64,000 bases of DNA, from positions 1 to 64,000 of the forward strand of contig NZ_FZQR01000012.1 of assembly GCF_900199455.1 (NCBI RefSeq), in the 5' to 3' direction. Origin of the DNA: Mesorhizobium carmichaelinearum (lineage in GTDB: Bacteria > Pseudomonadota > Alphaproteobacteria > Rhizobiales > Rhizobiaceae). The position numbers and the translations under genes are program-made. Of this stretch, positions 51,848 to 63,800 are shown in pieces (position 1 is the stretch's first letter; each line of letters starts with the position of its first letter). Below the pieces are notes generated by a model, which was not told where the DNA came from, did not search any database, and worked only from the letters and a program-made list of their open reading frames with translations.

Positions 51848-54800
51848 GTGCGTGCCGTCCATCGTCGTTCGCGCATTGTAAGCCATCTGTGGAAGACGAC
51901 GGCGTTGACGACGCTGGCGCTTGGCCTTTCAGGCGTGGTTGCCCATGGCGACCCCGATGGGCTCTGGCAGCCGCAGATCCGCGCCATCGTCGGCGCCGAC
52001 AACAATGGCGGCAACGCCGCGCTCGAAGGCTTCATCCCGATCAAGCAGACGGCCGAATCGGTGCTGTTCCTGGATGTCCGGGCCAAGCACGATTTCAAGG
52101 ATGCTTCCGGCCAGGACATCGGCCTCGGCATTCGACGCATCGTCAATCCCGACCTGATGCTCGGCGGCTACGCCTATCTCAACGTCGAGAACTACAACAG
52201 CACCCAGTTCACTGCCGGCACGCTGGGCGTCGAGGCGATCACGCCGAACTTCGACGCGCATGTGAACGTCTTCGTGCCGATAAAGGGCGACTCGACGGAC
52301 CATTCGACCAGCTCGACGCTGTCGATGGTCAGCAACCAGCTGATCGAACAGATATCGGTGCTCGACCACCGCGACTACGCGGCCTGGGGCATCGAAGGCG
52401 AGATCGGCGCCCAGGTGCCGATCAACCTGCCCGACAAGCATTCGCTGCGGCTCGACATTGGCGGCTATCATTTCGAGGACCCGCACGGCGACGACGGCAG
52501 CGTCACCGGCGCCAAGGCCGGGTTCGAATACACGATCGGCGATGTCTTCGGCAGCGGCACCGAACTGGTGCTGGCCGGCGAGGTGCGCGACGACAATCGC
52601 GACCACACCCAGTTCGCCGGCAGCGTGCGGCTGAACATCCCATTCAACCCCGGCCATGGCTCGGACACAACCGGCGCTATTGGCGGGACGGACCCGGTCT
52701 ATCCGGTCAGCGAAGGCCTGCGCAAGCGCGTCAACGAACGCGTGCGCGGCGATATCGGCGTCCGGATCCAGTCGCAGGACAAGACCGGCGGCTCGACGAC
52801 GCGCGCCGCCATCAACGCCGCCACCAATGCGGCCTTCGGCAAGTTCTATTTCGCCGATGGCGGCCTGGCGGGCGCCGGCACGCAGGCCGACCCGACGACG
52901 CTGGACGACGCGGTCACCAAGGCCGGCAGCGGCGGCTTCATCGTTGCGCTCGGCGGCAATGGCAACATCCAGACGCCCGGCCAGACGCTCGCCGCCGGCC
53001 AGACGCTGATCGGCGGCGGCGAAAGCGTCACCGCCAAACTGTTCGGCGGCGGCACGGCCACCTTCAACCTCGGCGGCAGCGACGGCACGATCCAGGGCAC
53101 CAACGTCGCCAACAATGTCATCACGCTCGGCAACGGCAACACACTCAACGGCATCACCATCACCGGCGGTGCTGATGGCATCTTCGGCAACAACGTCACC
53201 GGCACGACGCTGACCAATGTCACAGTGACGGGCGCTGGCGGCAACGGCGCCGAATTCAAGGGCAATTCGACCAATGTCAGCGCGTCCAATTTCACCGCGA
53301 CCGGCAACGGCCTCGACGGCCTGCATATAGAAGACAACGGCACCTACAATTTCACCGGCACGACGCTGCTGCAGAGCAATCTCGACGACGGCCTCGATAT
53401 CACAGGCCAGGGCACCTACACCTTCGCCATCGTCAATGCGCTTGATAACACCGATCGCGGCATCACCGTGCAGGGCACGTCGACCGGCGGCACGTTCACC
53501 ACCACCGGCGGCACGGTGTCGGGCAATGGCGGCACGGCCGTCTTCATCGACCCGATCACCGCGCATGTTGTGCTGGATTCGATCACCCAGACCGGCGGCA
53601 CGTCGGGCGTGGTGCTCGACCATGTCTCAGGCAGCTTCACCGTCAACGGCGCGACGACGATTTCCAACACGACGGGACCGGCGATTGCCATTAGCGATTC
53701 GCCGGCGACGATCCGCTTCGGCGACATCAACATCACCAATCCCGGCGCCGACGGCATGTCGTTCAGCGGCGTCAACGCGGCGGTGGTGGCCGGCAACATC
53801 GTCATTTCCGGGCTGGGCGTCGGCACCGGCCTCGATTTCTCCGGCAGCCAGACGAATTTCACCGCGCAGTCGCTCAACATCAGTGGCCCGGGTGCCGCCG
53901 GCACCATCGGCATCGACCTCGCCGGCACTATCGGCGGCGCTTCGATCATCATCACCAATGGCGGCTCCATTTCGGGCGTCGACACCGGCGTGCGCCTCGG
54001 CATTTCCGGGTCGCTCGCCAATTCGGCCAATGCCCAGTTCAGCTTCGGCGGCGGTTCGATTGCCGGCATCACCGCTTCGCTCGACGCCCGCGGCCTCAAC
54101 CAGACGCTCGGCCTCTATGCGTTCGGCTCGACCACCTTCAGCGGTCCGCAGCTGTTCGACGTGCAGAATGTGATCTTCATCGGCTCGTCGGCCACAGGCA
54201 GCGGCGACGGCTCTTCGCTGACGAATCTGGCCACGGCCGCGACCGCTGACGCCATCACCGACAGCGACGCCATCTTCGTGCTGGTCAATGACGGCACGTC
54301 CATCGATGCTTCCAACGGCTTCTCGCTCAGCGACGGCCAGACGCTGGCGTCGTTCGGCAATGGCCGCTCTTTCTCGCTCGGCGGCGTGCCGATCAATGTT
54401 ACCGGCGCCAATGTCCAGCATGACGTGGCCATCTCGGACCCTGCCGGCGCGGCGACGCTGACCAATTCCGGCTCCGGCGCTGTCGTCACGGCGGCCAACG
54501 GCAATTCGCTGCTCGACTTCAACATTTCGGGCGGCAGCGACGCGGGGATCAGCGCGACCTCGATCAACGGCCTGACGATCCAGGGCGTGACCGTCAGCAA
54601 TGTCGATGTGGGTCTTTTCCTCGGCAGCGTGACCGGCACGGTTTCGGTCGACAATCTCAATGTCCAGAATGCGAGCCAAAACGGCATCGAGCTTGTCGCC
54701 TCGAGCGCGATCGTCAATTTCACCGGCAACACGACGATCGGCAATGCCACCAATGCCGGGCTGTTCGCCAACAATTTCGACGGCACCGCCACTTTCGACG

Positions 54801-57800
54801 ACCTCGATATTACCGGCGGCGGCATAGGCGTCGGTATCGTCAACGACTCGAGTGGAACCCTGACTTTCGGGGCCGCGAGTTCCATCACCAACACAGGCGA
54901 TTTCGCCTTCGACATCAACGGTTCGGCGCCCAACGTCACCTATAACGGCACCATCAACCAGGCCACTGCTGCAAATGCGGTGAATATCTCCAGCATGACC
55001 GGCGGCACCGCCACCTTCGCCGGCAAGATCACCGCCAGCACCGGTGCGGCCAATGCAATCGACCTCACTAACAATGCGGGCGGCGCGATCAATTTCACCG
55101 GTGGTCTCGATCTGACCACGGACGGCGGCTTCGCCTTCAGCGCCATCAATGGCGGCACGCTGACGGTGACCGGGTCGGGCAACACGGTCAACACCGGCGC
55201 CGGCTTGGCGGAAAAGGGCATCCAGCTCGGCGGCGCCGGCGGTCTGACGATCGGCGCTGCCGGTGTGACGTTCGCCAGCGTCACCGTCGATGGCAACGGC
55301 GGCAACGTGGCGACCGGCATCGTCATCGAGAACACCAGCGGCGGCAATGTCACCTTCGGCGGCGTCAACATCAGTCGCGTCATGGGCGATGCCATCCGTC
55401 TCACCAATGTCGCCAGCGGCATCTACAGCTTCAACGGTACGACGACCATCGCGGCCGTCGGCCTCTTGGGTGACGGCTTCGTGGTGCAGGGTAGTGCCGC
55501 CACCGTAAATGTCGCCAACCTGGTGACGACGGAGGTTGCGGGCGCCGATGTCAGCCTGACCAACAACACCGGCACCATCGCCATTGGCGGCACCATCACC
55601 AATAGCGGCTTCGTCGGCAACGACGGCGTCGTCGTCTCCGGCGGCACCGCTGCGATCACGGTCTCGGCCGATATCTCCAGTTCGACCAGCACGCTGGGCA
55701 CGGCGGTCAAGGTCGACGGCATCAGCGGCGGCTCGGTGGCCTTCAGCGGCGCGATCAATTCGACCGGCACCGGTAGTCTTTTCCGGATCGGCTCGGCGGC
55801 TTTCCTGACTGGCGGCACGGTCAGCTTCACGGGCCCGTCACTGTCGGCGACAGGCGGCGGTGGAGCGTCTGCCATCGACCTCATCGGCACCGCCAAGTTG
55901 AACGTTACCACCCCGCTGTCGATCACCAATGCCATGAGCACCGGCCTGGTTGTCGGCAGTATCGGCAGCACCGCATCGGCAACCTTTGGAGCGGTCACGG
56001 TGACGGGCGCCGGCCCCGGCATCGCCATCGCCGACACCGCCGGTTCAGTCACCTTCGGCACGACCCAGGTCACGCTGGGCTCTGCCGCCAACGTGGCCGG
56101 CATCAACTTCTCATTCACCAATGCCGATGTCAGCTTCGGCACGACCACCGTGACGATGGGCGCCGGCGCCAACCAGAGCGGCATCAGCTTCGCAACTGCC
56201 AGTGCCGATGCCAGCTTCGGTGCAACCACCGTGACAATGGGCGCTGGCGCCAACCAGACCGGCATCAACTTCAGCGGCGCCTTTGCCACGGCCGATTTCG
56301 GCGTGACCACCATCACCGGCACCGGCGACCTCACCTCGCGCGGCATCGACCTGTCGTCGACGCAAGCCGACAAGACCATCACCTTCCAGGCCGGCTCCAG
56401 CATCACCAATGTCGGCGTCGGCGTCGAGCTGTCGTCAAGCGGCACCACGGCGACATCGGCCAACGCCAACTTCACCTTCGGCGACGGCAATGCGGGCAAT
56501 GGCCTGCAGTCCTCCATCAGTGCGGCAGCTGGCGGCTACACGGTCAACACGATCGGGCTCAATCCGGCGCTCGGCAATTATGATTTCGACGACGTCGCCT
56601 TCACCGGCAGCGCCCATCTGGCCAGTGCGGTCGGCGGCGTCATCATGGTGTCGCAGAACGGTGGCGTCATCGCCGCCGGCACGGACGGACTCAGCGCCGC
56701 GGTGACGACCATCTCGGTCGCCGCCGCCGATGCCTTGCTCGGCACGCAGACCTTCGCCTTCGTCGGCACCGTCGATCTCAGCGGCACGCCGTTCACCCTG
56801 GATTCGGGCCAGTCGATCACCGGCTTCGGCAACAACACCTCGATCGTCACCTCCGGCACGATCCAGCCGGTCAATGTCCAGGGCAATCTCGGCGCCACCG
56901 GCGGCAACGTCACCGGCAATGAGGGCGTGGTCACCGGCACCGGCGACTTCCTGCATCTGCTCGGCAGCAACCAGGTGCGCAACACCGCTTTCGACTTCAG
57001 CGGCGCCCTCGGCTCGGTCTTCACCGTCGACCAGAATGCCGGCGGCTTCAACAATGCCGGTGGCATCTTCATCGATGGCGTGACGGTCAGCAACGTCGCG
57101 GCGGGCCAGACAGCGTTCAAGGTCGACAACCTCACCACCAATGTGTCGATCACCAACAACAACATCAACGTCGCCGGCACGCTGCTCGACGCCAATGGTG
57201 GCACCGGCAACATCACGGTCACGCGCGGCAACCTGCCCAACAGTGGGCCGGCGGGCACGCTGACTGGCGGCGGCATCTCGATCGCCAACCGCACCGGCGG
57301 CCTCGTCAATTTCACCGACAAGGTGACGGTCGGCGGCAATGGTGTTTCGCTCACCAACAACACCGGCGCCACCGTCACCTTCGCCGATGTCGACATCACC
57401 ACCAACGGCGCGACGGCATTCAGCGCCACCGGCGGCGGCACAGTCAATGTCACGACGGGAACGATCAACGCCACGAATGCTCAGGCAGTGGCGCTCGACA
57501 GTATCGCGGCCGCTATAAACTTCGCCTCGACCAGCGCGACATTCGCCGCGGGCAACGGCATCGACCTGCAAAATGTCAGCGGCTCGGCGAGCTTCGGCAC
57601 CGGCACGCTGACCAACACCGGTTCGGGCACGTCGTTCAATGTCGGCTCGGCGACGGCAGCCAGCGGCGGCGACGCCACCATTTCCTATGGCGGCACGATC
57701 GCCACCAACGGCGCCGGCGCAGCCGTCTCGATCCAGAGCATGACCGGCGGCTCGGTGACGCTGTCGGGCAACCTCACCGACAGCAACGCCGTGGCCGGCG

Positions 57801-60800
57801 GCAACATCCTCATTGCCGGCAACCATTTGGCCACCATCACCTTCTCGGGCACGACGAAGCAGATCAGCTCAGGCACGACGGACGGCGTCAACATCGGCTA
57901 CCCCGGCGGTTTCCCGAGCGGAACCGCGAGCCCCAACACCAACTCGACGATCGATTTCACCGGCGGCGGCCTCGACATCACGACGACCACCGGGGCGGGT
58001 TTCGCGGCGATCGGCAGCGCCGGCGCCCCCTCCACTGTTACCGTCACCGGTACTGGCAACAAGATCAATTCCGGCGGCGATGGTCTGCTGGTGTCCACCA
58101 CCAATGTCGGCGCTGCCGGTATCACCTTCGACAGCGTATCGGCCGTCTCGACGTCGACCGGCGCGGGCGTATTGCTCCAGACCGCCGTCCTGGCGGGCGA
58201 CGTCAACATTGGCGGCCTGAAAGATACAGGGCACGTGGGCGCCGAGCTGGCCGAACTGAGCGGCGCCGGCGTGGTCAATTTCACCGGCACGACCGATCTC
58301 GACGTCAGCTCCAAAGGGTTCGATATCGGTGGGACCCAGGTTGGCACCATAAACATCGCCAATGTCGCCGGATCCACTCTGACCATCGATGGCGCCCAGG
58401 TCGGTATCCAATTGGCGACCCTAGCCGGCACCGTCAACGTTGGCGGCAATGGCGGCACCGCCAGCATTGGCGCGACGACAAGCACCACCGGTTCGGCCAT
58501 AACCCTTTCCGGTGGCAACAACGCCATCAATGCGACGCTGAACTACAACGGTTCGATCAAGGTCGATACGGGCTCGGTGCTGCAAGCCAGCGGCGGCGAC
58601 TGGACCCATCTGAACATGAGCGGGTCGGTCGTTTCGACCACAGCAGTGGTCCTGCCGGGGACCGGAGCTTTCGCCTTCTTCGGCGATGCCGACGGCGTGT
58701 ACAATATTTCGAGCACGATCAATCATACCGGCACGGCCGTCGGCGTGCTGTTCGACGGATCGTCCGAGGGGACGGTCACCTTCTCCGGCACGTCGAAGAT
58801 CTTCAACACCGCCGGCGGCACCAACGGCGCCATCGTCAAGGACCCCAGCATCGGCGCGGGCCAGGGCACGGGTACGCTCAACTTCACCAATGGCGGCCTC
58901 GTCATCACCACCTCGAGCGGCGCCGGCTTCACCGCCAGCACCTTCGGCGCCGGCACGGTCAGCGTCACCGGCTCAGGCAACACCATCACGACGACGACCG
59001 GCACCGCGCTCGACCTCGCCAACGCGACGGTCGGCGCCGGCGGCGTCGCCTTCGATTCCATCTCGGTCAATGGTGCGGCAACCGGCGTCTCGCTCAACAA
59101 TGTCAGCGGCGGCGGCATCATTCTCGGCGCGGTCAACCTGCAGGGCATCACCTCGCGTGGCTTCGATGTGGCAGGCACGCTCGGCTCGCCGGTGAGCATC
59201 CTCGGCGGCCTCAACATCGGCCTGGGCGCCGCCAACGCGATCGGCCTCGATCTCAACGGCGCGGTCATCAGCACCGGCATCACCGCGGGCGATTTCGACG
59301 TCGACGGCGGCGGCTTCGCCGGCACGATCGGCATCGACATGGCCGGCACGACGGGCGCAGGCACGATCCAGCTCGGCGACACCGTCAACAACAACCCGGC
59401 CGGCCAGACCTCGACCATCGCCAATGTCGGCTATGGCGTGCAGTTCTCCAGCACCACCAATGCCCAGCTGGTGTTCGGCGACGGCCAGGGCCCCGCCGAA
59501 TCGTCGATCGCGACCACGGGCGGCCAGGTCATCCACGCCACCGATAGTTTGCCGACATCGGGCGACTATAATTTCAACGACGTCAATTTCACCGGCGATA
59601 CCGCGAACCTGGCGTCGATCAGCGTCTACTACGTCACCGCGGGTGGCACCGGCGACGGCAGCCTCGCCAATCCGGGCAGCTATATCGGCGCGCAGGCGTC
59701 CACGGCCAATGTCGTGGTGCTGATCGACCAGAACGTCAACGGTGCCCAGGAAACCATCGACCTCAGCGGCACCACCTTCAACCTCGATGACGGGCAGGTG
59801 CTGCTCGCCTTCAAGAGCGGCGACGCGGCCGTCGATGTCTCGCAACTCGGTGTCGACGCCAGCGGCGGCGCATCCGCTGCGTTCCACTTCACCACTATAC
59901 AGAACACGCCGATCATCTCGGCGCCGGCCGGCATCGATTCCCTGCGGCCCGTGCTGCAGAGCAACAACGCCACCTCGGTGATCAACTTTGCCACCAGCGG
60001 CACCGGCACCTTCACCGGCGGCATCGAGAACCTGATCGTCCGCAATCTCGGCACCGGCGCCGGCGTCGCCGTCAATGCGACGGGCGCCTCGAACTTCATA
60101 CTCCGCAACAACGACATCGCGGCCGGCGGCAGCGCGCTCGACTTCTCCACGACCGGCGCGCCGGCCAATACGCTTCTGCTTTCCATCGACGGCAACACGC
60201 TGAAATCGACCGGATCCGCCCTGGCGGCAACCTTCTCCGGCCAGAACATCAATGCGACGGACAACTCGATCGCGATCAGGTCGTTTGCCGGCAACAAAGT
60301 GACCGGCGGCACCGGCGGCGGCATCGCCTTCAACAATGTCCGGTTCGATTCCGACGGCGCCGGCGGCACGGTCAGCGCCGGCACGCTCGGCGTCGGCAAT
60401 CCCGGCGCGCGGGTGCAGGGCGATGGCCTGAGCTTCACCAACACCAGCGGCACCCTTGACCTGGGCACGCTCAGCCTCGCCAACAATGGCGGCACCGGCG
60501 TCCTGGTCAACACCAAGGGCGCCGGCACGATCTTCACGCTGAACAGCAGCGGCGGCGTGGTCACCACCAACAACGGCGCTGCATTCGATCTCGATCCGCT
60601 CACCGTCAACATGACGTTCACCAGCGTCTCCTCTGTCAACAATCCCGCCGCCAACATCGCCAACGGCATCATCTTCGACGGCGTTGCCGGCACCTTCACC
60701 GTCACCGGCGCGACAAGCATTACCAACACGACGGGCTACGGCATCGATGCCATCAACACCAACACCGGCACCTTCAATTTCAACACGGTGACGGTGAACA

Positions 60801-63800
60801 ATGCCGCCACGACCGGCGGCGGCATCCATGTCGCGACGGGCACGCTCAATGTCACCGGCCTCGCCAACATCGATACGACGAGCGGCGGCGGCGTCTTCCA
60901 GGAAGGCGGCAGCACCAGCTTCACCGGCGGCCTGACCATCGACACCACCAGCGGCGACGGCTTCCTCGGCATCGCCGCCGGCTCGATCACCGTAAGCGGA
61001 ACCGGCAACACGATCACCACGGCAACGGGCCGGATCATATCGCTTCAGACCGCCGTGATCGGCGCCGGCGGCATGACATTCAACACGCTGAAGGCGACGG
61101 GAACCGTCAGCGGCGGCGCCGGCGTGCAGCTCGCCGGTGTCTCTGGCGGCGCCTTCAATGGCGGCGCCCTTTCCGTCGCCGGCGCAAGCAACAACGGCCT
61201 GATCGTTCAGAACAGCACGTCGTCAGCGATCAATTTCGACAGCGTGGTCGTCAGTTCGGCAAGCGCCAACGGCATCTATGTCATCAACACCGTCACCGGC
61301 CCGGTCACCATCGGTACAGTGACGATAGACAATACGGTCGGCGCGGGCGTGCGCGTCGAGAACACGTCCGGCACGGTCAACATCAATGGCGGCTCGATCG
61401 GCGCTACCAACGACCCGACCGGCTCCGCTGTCCAGGTAGTCGGCGGCGCCGCGACCTTGAACGTCGCCGCCTCGCTCACCAAGACCACCGCAGGCAAGAT
61501 CGTCGACATCTCCGGCGTCACCGGCGGCACGGTCACCCTGTCCGGCGCGCTCAGCGCCAACACCGCCAGCGACAACGGCATCTACGTGCACGGCAACACC
61601 GGCGGCATCCTCAATTTCAACGGCGCCATGACGCTCGGCACGGGCACCAACACGGCGGTCAATCTGGACACCAATGTTGGCGCCACCGTCAATTTCGTCG
61701 GCGGCATGGGGATCACCACCAGTTCCGGCCTCGGCTTCGGCGCCACGGGTGGCGGCACGATCAACGTCACCGGCACCAACACGATCCTGACGAGCTTGGG
61801 CGGCCAGATCCTGGCCTGGAACGGCATGACCGTCGGCGGCAGCGGCGCCACCTTCAGCACGCTGACGGCGCAGACCAAGGTCGCAGGCACAAGCGATGCG
61901 GTCAATTTGACCAATGTCGGCGGCGGTATCTTCAATGGCGGCACGCTCAGCGTGCCGGGCGGCACCAATTCCTTCGGCCTGTTCCTCAGCGGCACCAGCG
62001 CAACGGTGAACTTCGCCAAGGTGACGATCGCAAATCAGACGGGCACGGCAACCGGCGGCGGCATCAGGATCGACAACAACACCGGCGCGGTCACGATCAG
62101 CGACAATACGAGTGCGATCGGCGGCTTCGGCGCTGTCCAGGGTATCGGCATCGACATCAATGGCGGCTCCGGCGACGTCACCATCGCGGCGTCTGTGTCG
62201 AAGGGAACCGTTGCCAACAACGTCGTCCAGATCAGCGGACGTACCGCTGGAACCGTCACGCTCAGCGGAACCCTGAGCGCGGACCAGAGTGTCGGCACCG
62301 CCAATGGCATCGACGTCAGCAACAACACCGGCGGCACGATCACCTTCTCCGGCGCCGGCAGCGCGCTGAACACCGGAACCACCACCGCCGTCAACCTGAC
62401 CAACAACACCGGCGCAACGGTCAACTTCACCGGCGGCGGCCTGGCGATCACCACCACCAGTGCAATCGGCTTCAACGCCACAGGTGGCGGCACCATCAAT
62501 GTCACCGGCGCAGGCAACACCATCCAGACATCGTCGGGCCAGATCCTGACCTGGAACGGCGTCGCCGTCGGCGCCAGCGGCGTCAATTTCAGCTCGCTGC
62601 AATCGACCGCTTCGGTCGCCGGCGACGCGATCAATCTGACCGGCGTGACCGGCGGCACGTTCAATGGCGGCGCTGTTAGTGTGGCCGGCACGTCCGCCGG
62701 CGGCGACGGTATCGAGATCAACGGCTCGAGCGCCACATTCAACTTTGCCTCCGCCACGATCGCGGCGACCGCCGGCAATGGCATCCTGCTCAGCGGCGCC
62801 AACGGCGCGGTGATCTTCACCACGGTGACGATCGACAACACGACGCTGGCCGGAATCAGGATCGACAACAACACCAATGCGGTCAACGTGAATGGCGGCT
62901 CGATCGGAGCGACGAACGACCCGACCGGCGTCGGCGTCGACATCAATGGCGGCACGGGCGCCGTCACCATCGCCGCGTCGGTGACCAAGACCACGGCCGG
63001 CAATGTCGTTCAGGTCAGTGGCCGTACTGCCGGAACCGTTGCTTTCAGCGGCAGCCTGAGCGCCACTGGCGCCGCCGCCAACGGCATCGACGTCAGCGGC
63101 AATTCCGGCACGGCGGTGATCAATTTCTCGGGCACCAAGACGCTCAGCACCGGAGCCAACACTGCCGTCAATTTGGCCAGCAACACCGGCGCGACCGTCA
63201 ACTTCACCGGCGGCGGTCTGGTCATCAACACCACCAGCGGCACCGGCTTCAACGCTACCGGCGGCGGCACGGTGACGGTGCAAGGCACCGGCAACACGAT
63301 CACGTCGACGACCGGCACGGCGCTTAATGTCGTCAACACGAACATCGGTTCGGGCAATCTGGTGTTCCAGAGTATTTCGGCCAACGGCGGCACCAACGGC
63401 ATCGTGCTCAACACTACGGGCGCGGCTGGCGGCCTGACGGTGACGGGCACCGGCACGACGGCCGGCTCCGGCGGGACCATCCAGAACACGGTGCAGGGCG
63501 CACTGTTCACGTCGACGAGCAACCTTTCGCTCTCGAACATGAACTTCACCAATGCCAACAGCGGCGATGGCACGGTCAACAACATCGACACGGCGACATT
63601 CAACAGCGCGGCCATGGCCGCCATCAACATGAGCGGCGTGTCGACCGCGACGTTCACGAACCTCGCTGTCGTCGGCAATGGCGGCACCGGCGGCGCGCAG
63701 GTCGGCATCAACGGCCAGAACGTCTCGAACCTGACGATTGCCAACAGCACGGTCACCGGCTTCGGCGATGAGGTGGGCGAGGGCAACGTCAAGCTCTGGA

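Noticed and set aside
51889..53175. Long plus-strand frame with Arg/Gln-rich translation at the start of the giant gene
   Set aside because: It is an out-of-frame shadow of the adhesin; composition is Arg-rich and lacks any domain, while the GTG frame has signal peptide and strands.
61250..63330. Could the tandem repeats in the adhesin be separate genes or a VNTR outside coding sequence?
   Set aside because: The frame remains open and codon phase is kept through all copies, so they are internal protein repeats.
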